Under the pieces are notes generated by a model. It had not been told where the DNA came from. It did not search any database and saw only the letters and a program-made list of their open reading frames with translations. From assembly GCF_035581345.1 (NCBI RefSeq), contig NZ_CP141608.1, positions 434,001 to 498,000 of the forward strand: a stretch of 64,000 bases of DNA, given 5' to 3'. The position numbers were made by a program, and so were the translations under genes. This document shows, one piece after another, positions 21,733-30,591 of this stretch. Source of the stretch: Pseudomonas sp. JQ170C (lineage in GTDB: Bacteria; Pseudomonadota; Gammaproteobacteria; Pseudomonadales; Pseudomonadaceae). Positions within the stretch are counted from its first letter, which is position 1, and the number at the start of each line of letters is the position of its first letter.

Positions 21733-21769
21733 TTGGGTAAACTGCGTTTTTTTCACCTGCTTTCGCCTC

Positions 21770-22270
21770 ATGACTGCGCTCAAATACCTGCAAGCCTATC
21801 CTCCCGCCCTGCAAGACCAGGTCCGTCAGATGATCGCCAGCAATCGCCTGGGGGATTACCTGCAGCAGCGCTACCCGGAGCGTCATGCCGTGCAAAGCGA
21901 CAAGGCACTGTACAGCTACGCCCAGGGCTTGAAGCAGGAGTACCTGCGCAACGCCCCCAACCTGGACAAGGTGCTGTTCGACAATCGCCTGGACCTGACA
22001 CACCGGGCATTGGGGCTGCATACGGCGGTGTCCCGGGTGCAAGGTGGCAAGCTCAAGGCAAAGAAAGAAATCCGCATTGCCTCGTTGTTCAAGGAGGCAG
22101 CGCCGCAATTTCTGAAGATGATCGTGGTGCATGAACTGGCCCACTTGAAGGAAAGCGATCACAACAAGGCGTTTTACCAGCTCTGTGAACACATGCTGCC
22201 GGGCTACCATCAATTGGAGTTCGACCTGCGTGTCTACCTGACCTACCGCGAGCTGCCCGGCAACGGGTAA
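21770..22270 (+). CDS. YgjP-like (DUF45) zinc metallopeptidase-type protein
   Basis: A 166-residue cytosolic protein with the zinc motif HELAH at 121-125 and a downstream His in ESDHNKAF (131), as in the YgjP/DUF45 group related to M48 peptidases. This version is shorter than typical YgjP. It starts 37 bases after the GGDEF-EAL stop with no clear Shine-Dalgarno. The following HTH gene is 17 bases away, suggesting a small operon. Substrate unknown. Confidence 0.8.
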   Translation: MTALKYLQAYPPALQDQVRQMIASNRLGDYLQQRYPERHAVQSDKALYSYAQGLKQEYLRNAPNLDKVLFDNRLDLTHRALGLHTAVSRVQGGKLKAKKEIRIASLFKEAAPQFLKMIVVHELAHLKESDHNKAFYQLCEHMLPGYHQLEFDLRVYLTYRELPGNG

Positions 22271-22287
22271 GCCGTAAGGACCTGCCA

Positions 22288-22584
22288 ATGGACGTGAGCA
22301 AGACCAAGACCAGTTTCTACCGCCGCTTGTACGTCGCCTGGCTGATCGACAGCCAGACGGCCAGCAGCGTGCCGGCGTTGATGGAGGCAACGGGCATGCC
22401 CCGTCGCACCGCCCAGGACACCATCGCCGCGCTGGCTGACCTGGATATCGTCTGTGAGTTCGAGCAGCAGGAGGGCGCGCGCAATCACGCCGGGCACTAC
22501 CGGATTCGTGATTGGGGGGCGATCGACAAGCAGTGGATCATCCAGCACCTGCGGGGGATTCGTGAGGTGTTGGGGTATCCCTGA
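22288..22584 (+). CDS. Small winged helix-turn-helix protein
   Basis: A 98-residue protein with a single DNA-binding-like domain: helix MEATGMPRRTAQDTIAAL fits a recognition helix, and the segment after it (CEFEQQEGARNHAGHYRI) fits a wing. There is no effector domain. A good TAAGGA lies before the ATG. It probably pairs with the YgjP-like gene upstream. Target genes unknown. Confidence 0.75.
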   Translation: MDVSKTKTSFYRRLYVAWLIDSQTASSVPALMEATGMPRRTAQDTIAALADLDIVCEFEQQEGARNHAGHYRIRDWGAIDKQWIIQHLRGIREVLGYP

Positions 22585-22590
22585 ATAAAT

Positions 22591-22639
22591 TTCGCGGGGC
22601 AAGCCCGCTCCTGCCGTAGGAGCGGGCTTGCCCCGCGAT
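22591..22639. repeat. REP pair between convergent genes
   Basis: Inverted REP cores TCGCGGGGCAAGCCCGCTCC and its complement meet at CTGCCGTAG. It lies between the HTH gene and the acetyltransferase. Confidence 0.92.
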
Positions 22640-22643
22640 GCGT

Positions 22644-23096
22644 TCAGCCGCGGCGCATGCCGATATGCGCAATGTCGTCTTCCAGGTACTCCTCACCCAC
22701 CACCGTAAAGCCATAACGCCCATAGTAGTCTTGCAGGTGCGCCTGGGCCGACAGGTACACCGGCACGCCCGGCCAGTGTTTCTCGGCCTGTTCAAGGGCC
22801 TCTTCCATCAATTCATGCCCCAGCCCGCGGCCGCGTGCCGAGGGCGCCGTTACCACGCGACCGATCACCACGTCACCGCCCTGGGACTGTGGGTCGAGCA
22901 AGCGCAAGTAGCACTGCAGCGTGTCATTTTCCCAGCCCATCAAGTGACAGGTGTCGCCGTCCAGGTCCTGGCCATCGACGTCCTGGTAGGCGCATTTTTG
23001 CTCTACAACGAAGACTTGGGTGCGTAGCTGCAGAATGGCATAGAGTTGTTCCTTGCCAAGGTCGCTGTGATGTTTGCAGATCCAGTCGATGGACAT
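22644..23096 (-). CDS. GNAT acetyltransferase, ElaA-like
   Basis: A 150-residue GNAT-fold protein. The acetyl-CoA-binding motif A is present as RVVTAPSARGRGLGHELM. The N-terminal part (LYAILQLRTQVFVVEQKC, then CHLMGW) is characteristic of ElaA. The C-terminal LSAQAHLQDYYGRYGF completes the fold. The acceptor substrate is unknown. It is a single gene with a 240-bp upstream region shared with the divergent solute-binding protein gene. Confidence 0.88.
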   Translation of the reverse strand: MSIDWICKHHSDLGKEQLYAILQLRTQVFVVEQKCAYQDVDGQDLDGDTCHLMGWENDTLQCYLRLLDPQSQGGDVVIGRVVTAPSARGRGLGHELMEEALEQAEKHWPGVPVYLSAQAHLQDYYGRYGFTVVGEEYLEDDIAHIGMRRG

Positions 23097-23234
23097 AGGT
23101 AGCGCTCGAGCAGTTGATTGCCTTGATCATGGCAGATGAAAGGCGCAACGACGAGGCGCAAAGTGCCCGCCCTCGACTCAAGGTGTGACGCAGCTCAAGG
23201 TGACGGCATTTTGCTATCATTGCGCGCTGCGCCG

Positions 23235-23254
23235 GGTTACATCTTTGTGTAACC
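23235..23254. promoter_or_regulatory. Inverted repeat in the acetyltransferase / solute-binding protein intergenic region
   Basis: GGTTACA and TGTAACC are exact complements 6 bases apart. They lie in the divergent control region, just after a TATCAT-like -10 on the plus strand. This could be an operator; the regulator is unknown. Confidence 0.4.
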
Positions 23255-23336
23255 TGCGCACACTTGCGGGCACCGGAAGCGCTCAAGCAGTCGCAATCAA
23301 CGGTGTGTAACGACACGCCTGCTAAAGGATTTGAGC

Positions 23337-24074
23337 ATGTCGACACTGCTTCGAGCCTTGGGTTTTCTTGGGTTGTTGCTGGCGTTCAACGCCGCACAGG
23401 CGGAGAAGCTGCGCCTGGTCGCGGACAGCTGGCCCCCCTTTACCGATGCCAGTAAACCCGGCGGTGGCCTGGCGACAGTGATTGTCACCACTGCCTTGCA
23501 GCGTGCGGGTTACGACAGTGAGTTCGAGCAAGTGCCCTGGGCACGGGCGCTGCTTGGAATAGGCGAGGGGCGATACGACGTATTGATCAACGCCTGGTTC
23601 AACGAAAGCCGTACCTACATTGGGCAGTTCTCCGCCAGCTACCTGACCAACCGTATTCGCTTGCTCAAGCAGAAGGGCGATGACTTCAGGTTCAACGCCT
23701 GGAGCGACCTCTACCCCTATCCCATCGCCATTGTCCGCGACTATGCCTACTCGCCCGAGTTCGATGCCGACAGCCAGCTGCAGAAGATACCGGTACGCAA
23801 TTTCACAGTGGCCGTGCGCATGTTGGCCGCGGGCAGGGTGGGGTTGACCCTGGAAGACGAGTACGTCGCCCGCTACTTTCTACAGCGTGAATCTCGCTGG
23901 GTTCGCGATAGCGTCGAGCTCGTCGACAAGCCCCTGGCCGAGAACGCCCTGCATATCCTGGTGAGCCTCAAGACCCCGGGCCATGAAAAGATCGTCGCCG
24001 ACTTCAACCGCGCCATCACCCAGATGAAGGCCGATGGCAGCTATGCACGCTTGCTTGAGTACCACGGCTTCTGA
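23337..24074 (+). CDS. Periplasmic solute-binding protein, family 3 type
   Basis: A 245-residue exported protein. The signal peptide ends at AQA before EKLRLVAD. The mature domain has the family-3 pattern: DSWPPFTDAS at the start, the lobe exchange near YDVLINAWFNESR, and the C-terminal LVSLKTPGHEKIVADFNRAI. The ATG at 23337 is 7 bases after AAAGGA; a TTG at 23331 is too close. There are no ABC permease genes next to it, so it may be an orphan binding protein or a sensor. Its stop codon directly abuts that of the convergent yccS-like gene. Confidence 0.85.
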   Translation: MSTLLRALGFLGLLLAFNAAQAEKLRLVADSWPPFTDASKPGGGLATVIVTTALQRAGYDSEFEQVPWARALLGIGEGRYDVLINAWFNESRTYIGQFSASYLTNRIRLLKQKGDDFRFNAWSDLYPYPIAIVRDYAYSPEFDADSQLQKIPVRNFTVAVRMLAAGRVGLTLEDEYVARYFLQRESRWVRDSVELVDKPLAENALHILVSLKTPGHEKIVADFNRAITQMKADGSYARLLEYHGF

Positions 24075-26255
24075 TCAGGCCTCGGCATCCTTGATCAAAT
24101 GGGCGGCCAGGGTGCGCAAGGGGCCCAGTTGGCGACAGATCAGGGCCAGCTGTGTTTGCACCAGGCGCTGGTTCTCTTCCATATCCTCGGGCATCTGCTC
24201 GAGCGCATTGGCCAGGGCTTCTTCGGCATCGCTGTGGATTGCCACCGGCAACTTGCTGGCCAGGCCTTCGGCAATTTCGTCCAGGCTCTTGGCAAGGCTG
24301 GCGCCGGCACCGTCGATCAACTGCTCGTGGACATCGGCCGGCAACGTGGTTTCGCGGTGCGCACCCAGGCCCGAGAGGTAACTGAGCAAGGTGTGGGAGA
24401 GCACCAGGAAGCGAAAGCCGACATCCGCTTCCTTACGAAAATGTCCCGGCTCCATGAGCATGTTGGCCAGGGTGGTCGACAGCGCGGCATCGGCGTTGTG
24501 GGCGTTGCGCCGCGCCAGGCGGTAGGCCAGGTCATCACGCTTGCCCTGGGCGTACTGCTGCATGATCTGGCGCAGGTAGATGCTGTTGCAGCTCAGGGTG
24601 TTGGCCAGCACCTTGTTCAGGCGCCGGCCCTGCCAGTCGGGCAGGAACAGGAACACCGCCAGGATGGCGATCAGGCTGCCCACCAGGGTATCGAACAGGC
24701 GCGGCAGGAACAGCCCGTAACCGTCGCCGATCTGGTTGAAGCAGAACAGCACCATCAGGGTGATTGCTGCAGTGGCCAAGGTGTAGCGGGTGGTGCGGTT
24801 GACGAAGAACACCACCCCGGCCGCCACGGCGAACAGTGACTGGATGATCGGGCTGGGGAACAGGTCAAACAGCGCCCAGCCGACAGTCAGGCCGATGCCG
24901 GTACCGATGATCCGCTGCACCAGCTTGCGCCGGGTCGCACCGTAGTTGGGCTGGCAGACAAACAGGGTGGTGAGGATGATCCAGTAACCCTGGGTGGGGT
25001 GGATCAGGTGCACCATGCCATAGCCGATCGACAACGCCAGGGGCAGGCGCAGGGCATGGCGAAACAGCAATGAAGTGGGTGTCATCTGTTGGCGCAGGCG
25101 ATTCCAGACATCCGCCAGGCTGTGCGGCGAACGGTCGAGCAGGCTGCTGTCGCTGGCATCGGCGAGGTTGTCCGGATTGCTCGCATCGCTGAGCAGGCGG
25201 TCCAGGGTTGTCAGGTTGGCGGCCAGGGCGCGCAACGAACGCAGCAGCCCACGCCAGGCCGGGTTGCTCTGGATACGCAGGTGCTCCAGGGAGGCATTGA
25301 GGTCTTCCAGGGCCTGGGCAAAGCCGGTGTCGTAGATGAACGGCTGGCGCAGCTGGATCGACTCGGACAACTGCTGGCAGGCCACCCCTTGCTGGCGCAG
25401 CAGGCGCTGGCAGCGGAACAGCACGTCACTGTGGAAGAAGGCTTCGGTCAGGGCGTTGTAGGGGTAGTGCGAGGAGCTGGCGCGCTCGTGGATGTCCTGG
25501 GCCAGGAAGTACAGCTTCAGGTAACGGCTGACTTTCGAGCCCGGCCGGCCATTGCCGACCCGGTGCAGGATGATCTCCTTGGCGGCATTGAGCGCGGCCA
25601 CGACCCGGCCGTTCTGCTGGGCCAGTTCCAGGCGCCGGGCCTCGACGTCCAACTGGCGGATCGGCTCGAACAGCGTGGCCTTGAGCTTGAGGTAGCGCCC
25701 CAGCTCGCGAAACAACCGCGCCAGGCTTTGCTGCACGGGCTGGTTGGAGAACAGCACCTGCCACAGCACCGACAGCAACCCGTACCAGGCGGCGCCCGCC
25801 ACCAGCAACAGCGGCTCGTGCCAGAAATCGGTAACTTCGCCACCCCGCTGGTCCACACCGATCATGGTATAGACCGAGAGAATCAGCGTGGCCGAGGCGA
25901 TGGCGCCGTAGCGCTCGCCCAGCGCGCCGAGCATGGTCAGGGCAAAACTGGCCAGTGCCAGAGCACAGACAAAGATAATCGGGTAGGGGAACAGCAGCTC
26001 CACCGACAACGCCGCGACGGTAAAACACACCAGGGTCACGGCCAGGGCATTGAGGCGACCTTGCCAGCTGTCGTCGGTCTCGGCCAGGGCGCTGGCGATA
26101 ATGCCCAGGAACAGCGGAATCAGCAGGCTCATCTCGTCCTGGTACCAGCACAGCAGCATGCTGCCTGTCAGGGCGATCAGGACACGGATGGCATAGCTGA
26201 ATTTGTCCAGGGCCCAGAGGCGGCGCAACGATTGGCTGAGCGAGGAGGATGACAT
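24075..26255 (-). CDS. FUSC-family membrane protein, YccS-like
   Basis: A 726-residue inner-membrane protein with two clusters of hydrophobic segments (about residues 20-160 and 400-530), each followed by a long helical cytoplasmic part, as in the YccS/YhfK branch of the FUSC superfamily. The stretch THPTQGYWI-like HPTQGYWIILTTLFVCQP is the hallmark at the start of the second membrane block. Related proteins export aromatic acids or phenolics; the function of YccS itself is uncertain. Full length; start ATG at 26255 gives MSSSSLSQSLRRLW. Confidence 0.88.
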   Translation of the reverse strand: MSSSSLSQSLRRLWALDKFSYAIRVLIALTGSMLLCWYQDEMSLLIPLFLGIIASALAETDDSWQGRLNALAVTLVCFTVAALSVELLFPYPIIFVCALALASFALTMLGALGERYGAIASATLILSVYTMIGVDQRGGEVTDFWHEPLLLVAGAAWYGLLSVLWQVLFSNQPVQQSLARLFRELGRYLKLKATLFEPIRQLDVEARRLELAQQNGRVVAALNAAKEIILHRVGNGRPGSKVSRYLKLYFLAQDIHERASSSHYPYNALTEAFFHSDVLFRCQRLLRQQGVACQQLSESIQLRQPFIYDTGFAQALEDLNASLEHLRIQSNPAWRGLLRSLRALAANLTTLDRLLSDASNPDNLADASDSSLLDRSPHSLADVWNRLRQQMTPTSLLFRHALRLPLALSIGYGMVHLIHPTQGYWIILTTLFVCQPNYGATRRKLVQRIIGTGIGLTVGWALFDLFPSPIIQSLFAVAAGVVFFVNRTTRYTLATAAITLMVLFCFNQIGDGYGLFLPRLFDTLVGSLIAILAVFLFLPDWQGRRLNKVLANTLSCNSIYLRQIMQQYAQGKRDDLAYRLARRNAHNADAALSTTLANMLMEPGHFRKEADVGFRFLVLSHTLLSYLSGLGAHRETTLPADVHEQLIDGAGASLAKSLDEIAEGLASKLPVAIHSDAEEALANALEQMPEDMEENQRLVQTQLALICRQLGPLRTLAAHLIKDAEA

Positions 26256-26373
26256 GTCGGGTCGGCAGGCCTTGAGCGATGATCGAAATTGAGCCAGTCA
26301 GATGGCAGTGGTGTTACCACCGTCACCTGACCAGCAAAATTTGTTCCTTGATGCGCTGATTCTACCGCGAAGG

Positions 26374-27555
26374 TTAGACGAACTGCGCTGCCGCGTACGC
26401 CGAGGCCCAGGCCCACTGGAAGTTGAAGCCGCCGAGGTGACCGCTGACATCGAGTACTTCGCCGATAAAGTACAGGCCCGGACTTTTCAGCGACTCCATG
26501 GTCTTGGACGATACTTCGCGGGTATCGACGCCGCCCAGCGTCACCTCGGCCGTGCGGTAGCCCTCGGTGCCGGCGGGTACCACCTGCCAGGCCGCCAGTT
26601 TCTCGCTGACCTGGACGAGCTCGGCCGGGGTGTACTGCTTCATCGGCTTGGAGACGAACCAGTGTTCGGCGAGCAGGTTGGCCATCTTCTTGGTGAAGAC
26701 TTCACCCAGCAGGGTCTTGAGCTCACTGTTGGGGCGTTCGGCCTGTTGCTGCTGCAGCCAGCTCAGGGCGTCGTGCTCGGGCAGTAGGTTTATTTCGACG
26801 CTGTCACCGGCTTCCCAGAACGACGAGATCTGCAGGATCGCCGGGCCGCTCAGGCCACGGTGAGTGAACAGCAGGTTCTCGCGAAAGCTGGTGCCGTTGC
26901 AGCTGGCCACGCAATCCACCGAGGTGCCGGACAGCTCGGTGCAGATCGCCTTGAGCTGCGGCTCGGTGATGGTGAAGGGCACAAGGCCTGCGCGGGTAGG
27001 CAGCAGGGTATGGCCGAACTGGCGGGCGACCTGATAGCCGAAGCCGGTAGCGCCCAGGGTCGGGATCGACAAGCCGCCGGTGGCGATCACCAGCGATTGG
27101 CACTGGAACTGGCCGGCGCTGGTTTCGAGCAGATAGCCGCCGTCGACTTTCTCGATCTGGTCAATGCGGGTATCCATGCGCAGTTCGGCGCCGGCGTTAC
27201 TGCATTCGGCCAGGAGCATGTCGAGGATGTCGCTGGATTTGTTATCGCAGAACAACTGACCGAGCTTTTTCTCGTGATAGGGCACGGCGTGCTTGCCGAC
27301 CATCTCGATGAAGTCCCACTGGGTGTAGCGGGCCAGGGCCGACTTGCAGAAGTGCGGGTTCTGCGAGAGGAAGTTGGCAGGCTCGGTGTACATGTTGGTG
27401 AAGTTGCAGCGGCCACCGCCGGACATCAGGATTTTCTTGCCTGGCTTGTTGGCGTGGTCGAGCAGCAGCACCTGGCGGCCGCAGCCGGCGGCAGTCAGGG
27501 CACACATCAGGCCGGCGGCGCCTGCGCCAATGATGATTACTTCGGTGGAACGCAC
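26374..27555 (-). CDS. HI0933/YhiN-family FAD-dependent oxidoreductase
   Basis: A 393-residue flavoprotein. The FAD dinucleotide motif VIIIGAGAAGLMCALTA is at the start, followed by the family-specific KPGKKILMSGGGRCNFTN and the C-terminal FIGEVLDVSGHLGGFNFQWA. The start is GTG at 27555 with GAGGA 7 bases before it; the upstream extension enters a REP. Substrate unknown; 'BaiN' annotations are common for this family but unproven here. Confidence 0.9.
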   Translation of the reverse strand: MRSTEVIIIGAGAAGLMCALTAAGCGRQVLLLDHANKPGKKILMSGGGRCNFTNMYTEPANFLSQNPHFCKSALARYTQWDFIEMVGKHAVPYHEKKLGQLFCDNKSSDILDMLLAECSNAGAELRMDTRIDQIEKVDGGYLLETSAGQFQCQSLVIATGGLSIPTLGATGFGYQVARQFGHTLLPTRAGLVPFTITEPQLKAICTELSGTSVDCVASCNGTSFRENLLFTHRGLSGPAILQISSFWEAGDSVEINLLPEHDALSWLQQQQAERPNSELKTLLGEVFTKKMANLLAEHWFVSKPMKQYTPAELVQVSEKLAAWQVVPAGTEGYRTAEVTLGGVDTREVSSKTMESLKSPGLYFIGEVLDVSGHLGGFNFQWAWASAYAAAQFV

Positions 27556-27585
27556 TGCTGATTCCTCAAGATTTGGGGTGAAGCG

Positions 27586-27639
27586 TTCGTGGGGCAAGCC
27601 CGCTCCTACAGGGGATGCGAGAGCGGGCTTGCCCCGCGA
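27586..27639. repeat. REP pair between dbpA and the flavoprotein gene
   Basis: Inverted REP cores (TTCGTGGGGCAAGCCCGCTC and GAGCGGGCTTGCCCCGCGA) lie around CTACAGGGGATGC. The flanking genes run the same way. Confidence 0.9.
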
Positions 27640-27648
27640 GGAAGGCTA

Positions 27649-29034
27649 TTAAACGATCCGTACCCGCAGCGAACGGCCTTTGATCTTGCCGCTGTTCAGG
27701 CGCGCCAGCGCCTGCTTGGCCACCGCACGCTCCACCGCCACAAAGGCCTGGAAGTCGAAAATGGCAATCTTGCCGACCTGGGTACCCGGCAAGCCGGCGT
27801 CACCTGTCAGGGCGCCGAGGATATCGCCCGGACGCAGCTTGTCTTTACGGCCGGCGGCAATGCACAGGGTGCTCATGGTCGGCAGCAGCGGGGCGCCGCC
27901 CTGGGCCTTGAGGCTGTCCAGCTGTTCCCAGCGCAGCGGCGCTTTCTGGATCACTTCGATGGCCTGGGCGCGATGACCTTCGGCCGGGGCGACCAGGCTG
28001 ACGGCCAGGCCTTTTTCACCGGCACGGCCCGTACGGCCTACACGGTGTACGTGGATCTCGGCGTCGCGAGCCAGCTCGACGTTGATGACCATGTCCAGGG
28101 CATCGATGTCCAGGCCGCGGGCGGCGACGTCGGTGGCGACCAGTACCGACAGGCTGCGGTTGGCGAACAGGGTCAGGACCTGGTCACGGTCACGCTGCTC
28201 CAGGTCGCCGTGCAGGGCCTGGGCCGAAATGCCCTTGGCCTGCAGGTGTTCGACCAGCTCCTGGCACTGCTGCTTGGTGAAGCAGAACGCCACGCAGGAC
28301 TGTGGGCGGAAGTGCCCCAGCACTTTGTTCACCGCTTCCATGCGCTGTTCGGGGGCGATTTCGTAGAAACGCTGTTCGATCTGGCTGTCGGCGTGCAGGG
28401 CTTCGACTTTCACGGTCTGTGGATCGCGCATGAAGCTCGAGGCCAGTTGCTTGATGCCGGCCGGGTAGGTGGCGGAGAACAGCAGGGTCTGACGGCGCTG
28501 GGGGGTCTGCCCGATGATGTCGGCGATGGCGTCGTAGAAGCCCATGTCGAGCATGCGGTCGGCTTCGTCGAGAATCAGCTTGTTGAGGCCGTCGAGCACC
28601 AGGGTGCCCTTGCTCAGGTGCTGCTGCACGCGGCCCGGCGTGCCGACAATGATGTGCGCGCCATGCTCCAGCGAGGCGATCTGCGGGCCCAGCGACACGC
28701 CGCCGCACAGGGTCAGGATCTTGATGTTGTCTTCGGCACGGGCCAGGCGGCGCAGCTCTTTGGCGACCTGGTCGGCCAGCTCGCGCGTTGGGCACAGCAC
28801 CAGGGCCTGGCAGCCGAAATAACGCGGGTTGATCGGGTTGAGCAGGCCGATGCCGAATGCGGCGGTCTTGCCGCTACCGGTCTTGGCCTGGGCGATCAGG
28901 TCCATGCCCTTGAGGATTACCGGCAGGCTCTGGGCCTGGATCGGGGTCATCTGGGCGTAGCCGAGGGCGTCCAGGTTGGCCAGCATGGCGGCGGACAGCG
29001 GCAAAGTGGCGAAGGCGGTGGCAATGGTGGTCAC
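27649..29034 (-). CDS. dbpA: DEAD-box RNA helicase DbpA
   Basis: A 461-residue ATP-dependent RNA helicase of 50S ribosome assembly that recognises 23S rRNA hairpin 92. Helicase motifs appear in order: Q-motif region TPIQAQSLP, Walker A AKTGSGKT (50-57), PTRELA, TPGR, DEAD in ILDEADRM, SAT, then ARGLDI and HRVGRTGRAG. The C-terminal domain (KDKLRPGDILGALTG ... GRSLRVRIV) is the DbpA RNA-binding RRM. GTG at 29034 is taken as start; a TTG at 29049 has no ribosome site. Confidence 0.95.
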   Translation of the reverse strand: MTTIATAFATLPLSAAMLANLDALGYAQMTPIQAQSLPVILKGMDLIAQAKTGSGKTAAFGIGLLNPINPRYFGCQALVLCPTRELADQVAKELRRLARAEDNIKILTLCGGVSLGPQIASLEHGAHIIVGTPGRVQQHLSKGTLVLDGLNKLILDEADRMLDMGFYDAIADIIGQTPQRRQTLLFSATYPAGIKQLASSFMRDPQTVKVEALHADSQIEQRFYEIAPEQRMEAVNKVLGHFRPQSCVAFCFTKQQCQELVEHLQAKGISAQALHGDLEQRDRDQVLTLFANRSLSVLVATDVAARGLDIDALDMVINVELARDAEIHVHRVGRTGRAGEKGLAVSLVAPAEGHRAQAIEVIQKAPLRWEQLDSLKAQGGAPLLPTMSTLCIAAGRKDKLRPGDILGALTGDAGLPGTQVGKIAIFDFQAFVAVERAVAKQALARLNSGKIKGRSLRVRIV

Positions 29035-29091
29035 GAGGCGGGCCTGCAAAACAAAATGTCGCGCAGTGTACCAGCCTCATGGCCTTGTGCC

Positions 29092-30519
29092 CTAAGGCTC
29101 TATCTCCGGTTCCGGACGAGGGGCACGCCTTCCGTCTGCCTTGGACAGTTGCATGAAGATCGCCGCCGCCAGCATGGCCATCAGGCCGATGGTCAGGAAC
29201 GTGAGCTGGAAAGCCCCCAGTGTGCTGTCCACACCTTCGGCGCTGCCCGCGGCGCTGAAGCCCCCCAGCAGGGCGCCGGCACAGGCGACACCCAGGCTCA
29301 GGGACAACTGCGCCACCACCGACAGCAGGCTATTGCCGCTGCTGGCGCTGGCGTCGTCAAGGTCGATCAGGGTGACGGTGTTCATCGCCGTGAACTGCAT
29401 GGAGTTGACCGCGCCGAGCAGGCCCAGCTGGAACAGCAGAAGCCCATAGGGCGTCTGCTCGTCTACCAGGCCCAGGCTTGCCAGCAGTAGGCCGAGCAGC
29501 AGGGTGTTGCCGGTGAGGATGGTGCGGTAGCCGAAGCGCTCGATCAGCGGGCGGGCGATGGACTTGGCCAGCATGGCCGCCGCTGCCAGGGGGATCATGC
29601 TCATCCCGGCCTGGGCCGGCGAATAGCCCAGGGCCACTTGCAGCAGCAACGGCACCAGGAACGGCAGGGCGCCACTGCCCAGGCGGGCGAACAGGTTGCC
29701 CAGGATGCCGACGGAGAAGGTCCGGGTGCGGAACAGCCGGGGCGAGAACAGCGGGTTGTCGATGCTGCCGGCGCGTAGCCAGTAAGCCGCCAGGCATGCC
29801 ATGCCGGCAAACAGCAACAGCATCACCCGCAGGTGGGGCAGGTGCAGTTCGCCCAGGCCTTCCATGGCGATCGTGATCAGCACCATCGCCGCGCCGAACA
29901 GCACAAAACCGACGCCGTCGAAGCGCGTGCGCTCACTGCCGCGCAGGTCGGGAATGAAGCGCCACACGGCATAGCAGCCAATGACGCCGACCGGCAGGTT
30001 GAGCAGGAAAATCCAGTGCCAGCTGAGAATCTCCACCAGCCAGCCGCCCATGGTCGGGCCCAGCAATGGGCCGAGCAGGCCGGGAATGGTGATGAAGCTC
30101 ATGATCCGCACCAGTTCCGAGCGGGGGTAGGCGCGCAGCACCACCAGGCGCCCGACCGGCAGCATCAAGGCGCCCCCCAGGCCCTGGACCACCCGCGCCG
30201 CCACCAGCATGCTCAGGCTTTCGGACAGGGCACACAGCAGCGAGCCCAGGCTGAACAGCAGGATCGCGCCGAAAAAGATCCGTTTGGTGCCAAAGCGGTC
30301 GGCAATCCAGCCAGAGGCCGGAATCAGCAGGGCCACGGTGAGCATGTAGGCGATGATCACCGACTGCATGCGCAGCGGGTCTTCGGCCAGGTCCCGGGCC
30401 ATGGCTGGCAGGGCGGTGTTGAGGATGGTGCCGTCCAGGGACTGCATGAAGAAGGCGATGGCCACCACCCAGGGGATCCAGCGGGCGGTGACGGGGTCGA
30501 GCGGGGCGCGGCTTGGCAT
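29092..30519 (-). CDS. MFS drug exporter, DHA2/MdtD-like (14 TM)
   Basis: A 475-residue inner-membrane proton-driven exporter. The first segments contain MQSLDGTILNTALPAMA (motif D1 of drug exporters) and GWIADRFGTKRIF (motif A). Motif C, GPLLGPTMGGWL, identifies an antiporter. Length and hydrophobicity suggest 14 helices. AAGGA precedes the ATG at 30519; an upstream in-frame start lies in REP-like DNA. Substrates unknown. It is downstream of the tldD-tldE pair on the same strand. Confidence 0.9.
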   Translation of the reverse strand: MPSRAPLDPVTARWIPWVVAIAFFMQSLDGTILNTALPAMARDLAEDPLRMQSVIIAYMLTVALLIPASGWIADRFGTKRIFFGAILLFSLGSLLCALSESLSMLVAARVVQGLGGALMLPVGRLVVLRAYPRSELVRIMSFITIPGLLGPLLGPTMGGWLVEILSWHWIFLLNLPVGVIGCYAVWRFIPDLRGSERTRFDGVGFVLFGAAMVLITIAMEGLGELHLPHLRVMLLLFAGMACLAAYWLRAGSIDNPLFSPRLFRTRTFSVGILGNLFARLGSGALPFLVPLLLQVALGYSPAQAGMSMIPLAAAAMLAKSIARPLIERFGYRTILTGNTLLLGLLLASLGLVDEQTPYGLLLFQLGLLGAVNSMQFTAMNTVTLIDLDDASASSGNSLLSVVAQLSLSLGVACAGALLGGFSAAGSAEGVDSTLGAFQLTFLTIGLMAMLAAAIFMQLSKADGRRAPRPEPEIEP

Positions 30520-30538
30520 GGCTGGTCCTTCAGGGCTG

Positions 30539-30588
30539 TATCTCGGGGCCAGCCCGCTACTGCGGCAGGCGCGGACTGGCCTCGTGAT
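30539..30588. repeat. Degenerate REP pair
   Basis: ATCTCGGGGCCAGCCCGCTACTG and GGCGCGGACTGGCCTCGTGAT form an imperfect inverted pair related to the REP cores elsewhere in the window. It lies between tldE and the exporter gene. Confidence 0.65.
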
Positions 30589-30591
30589 CAA

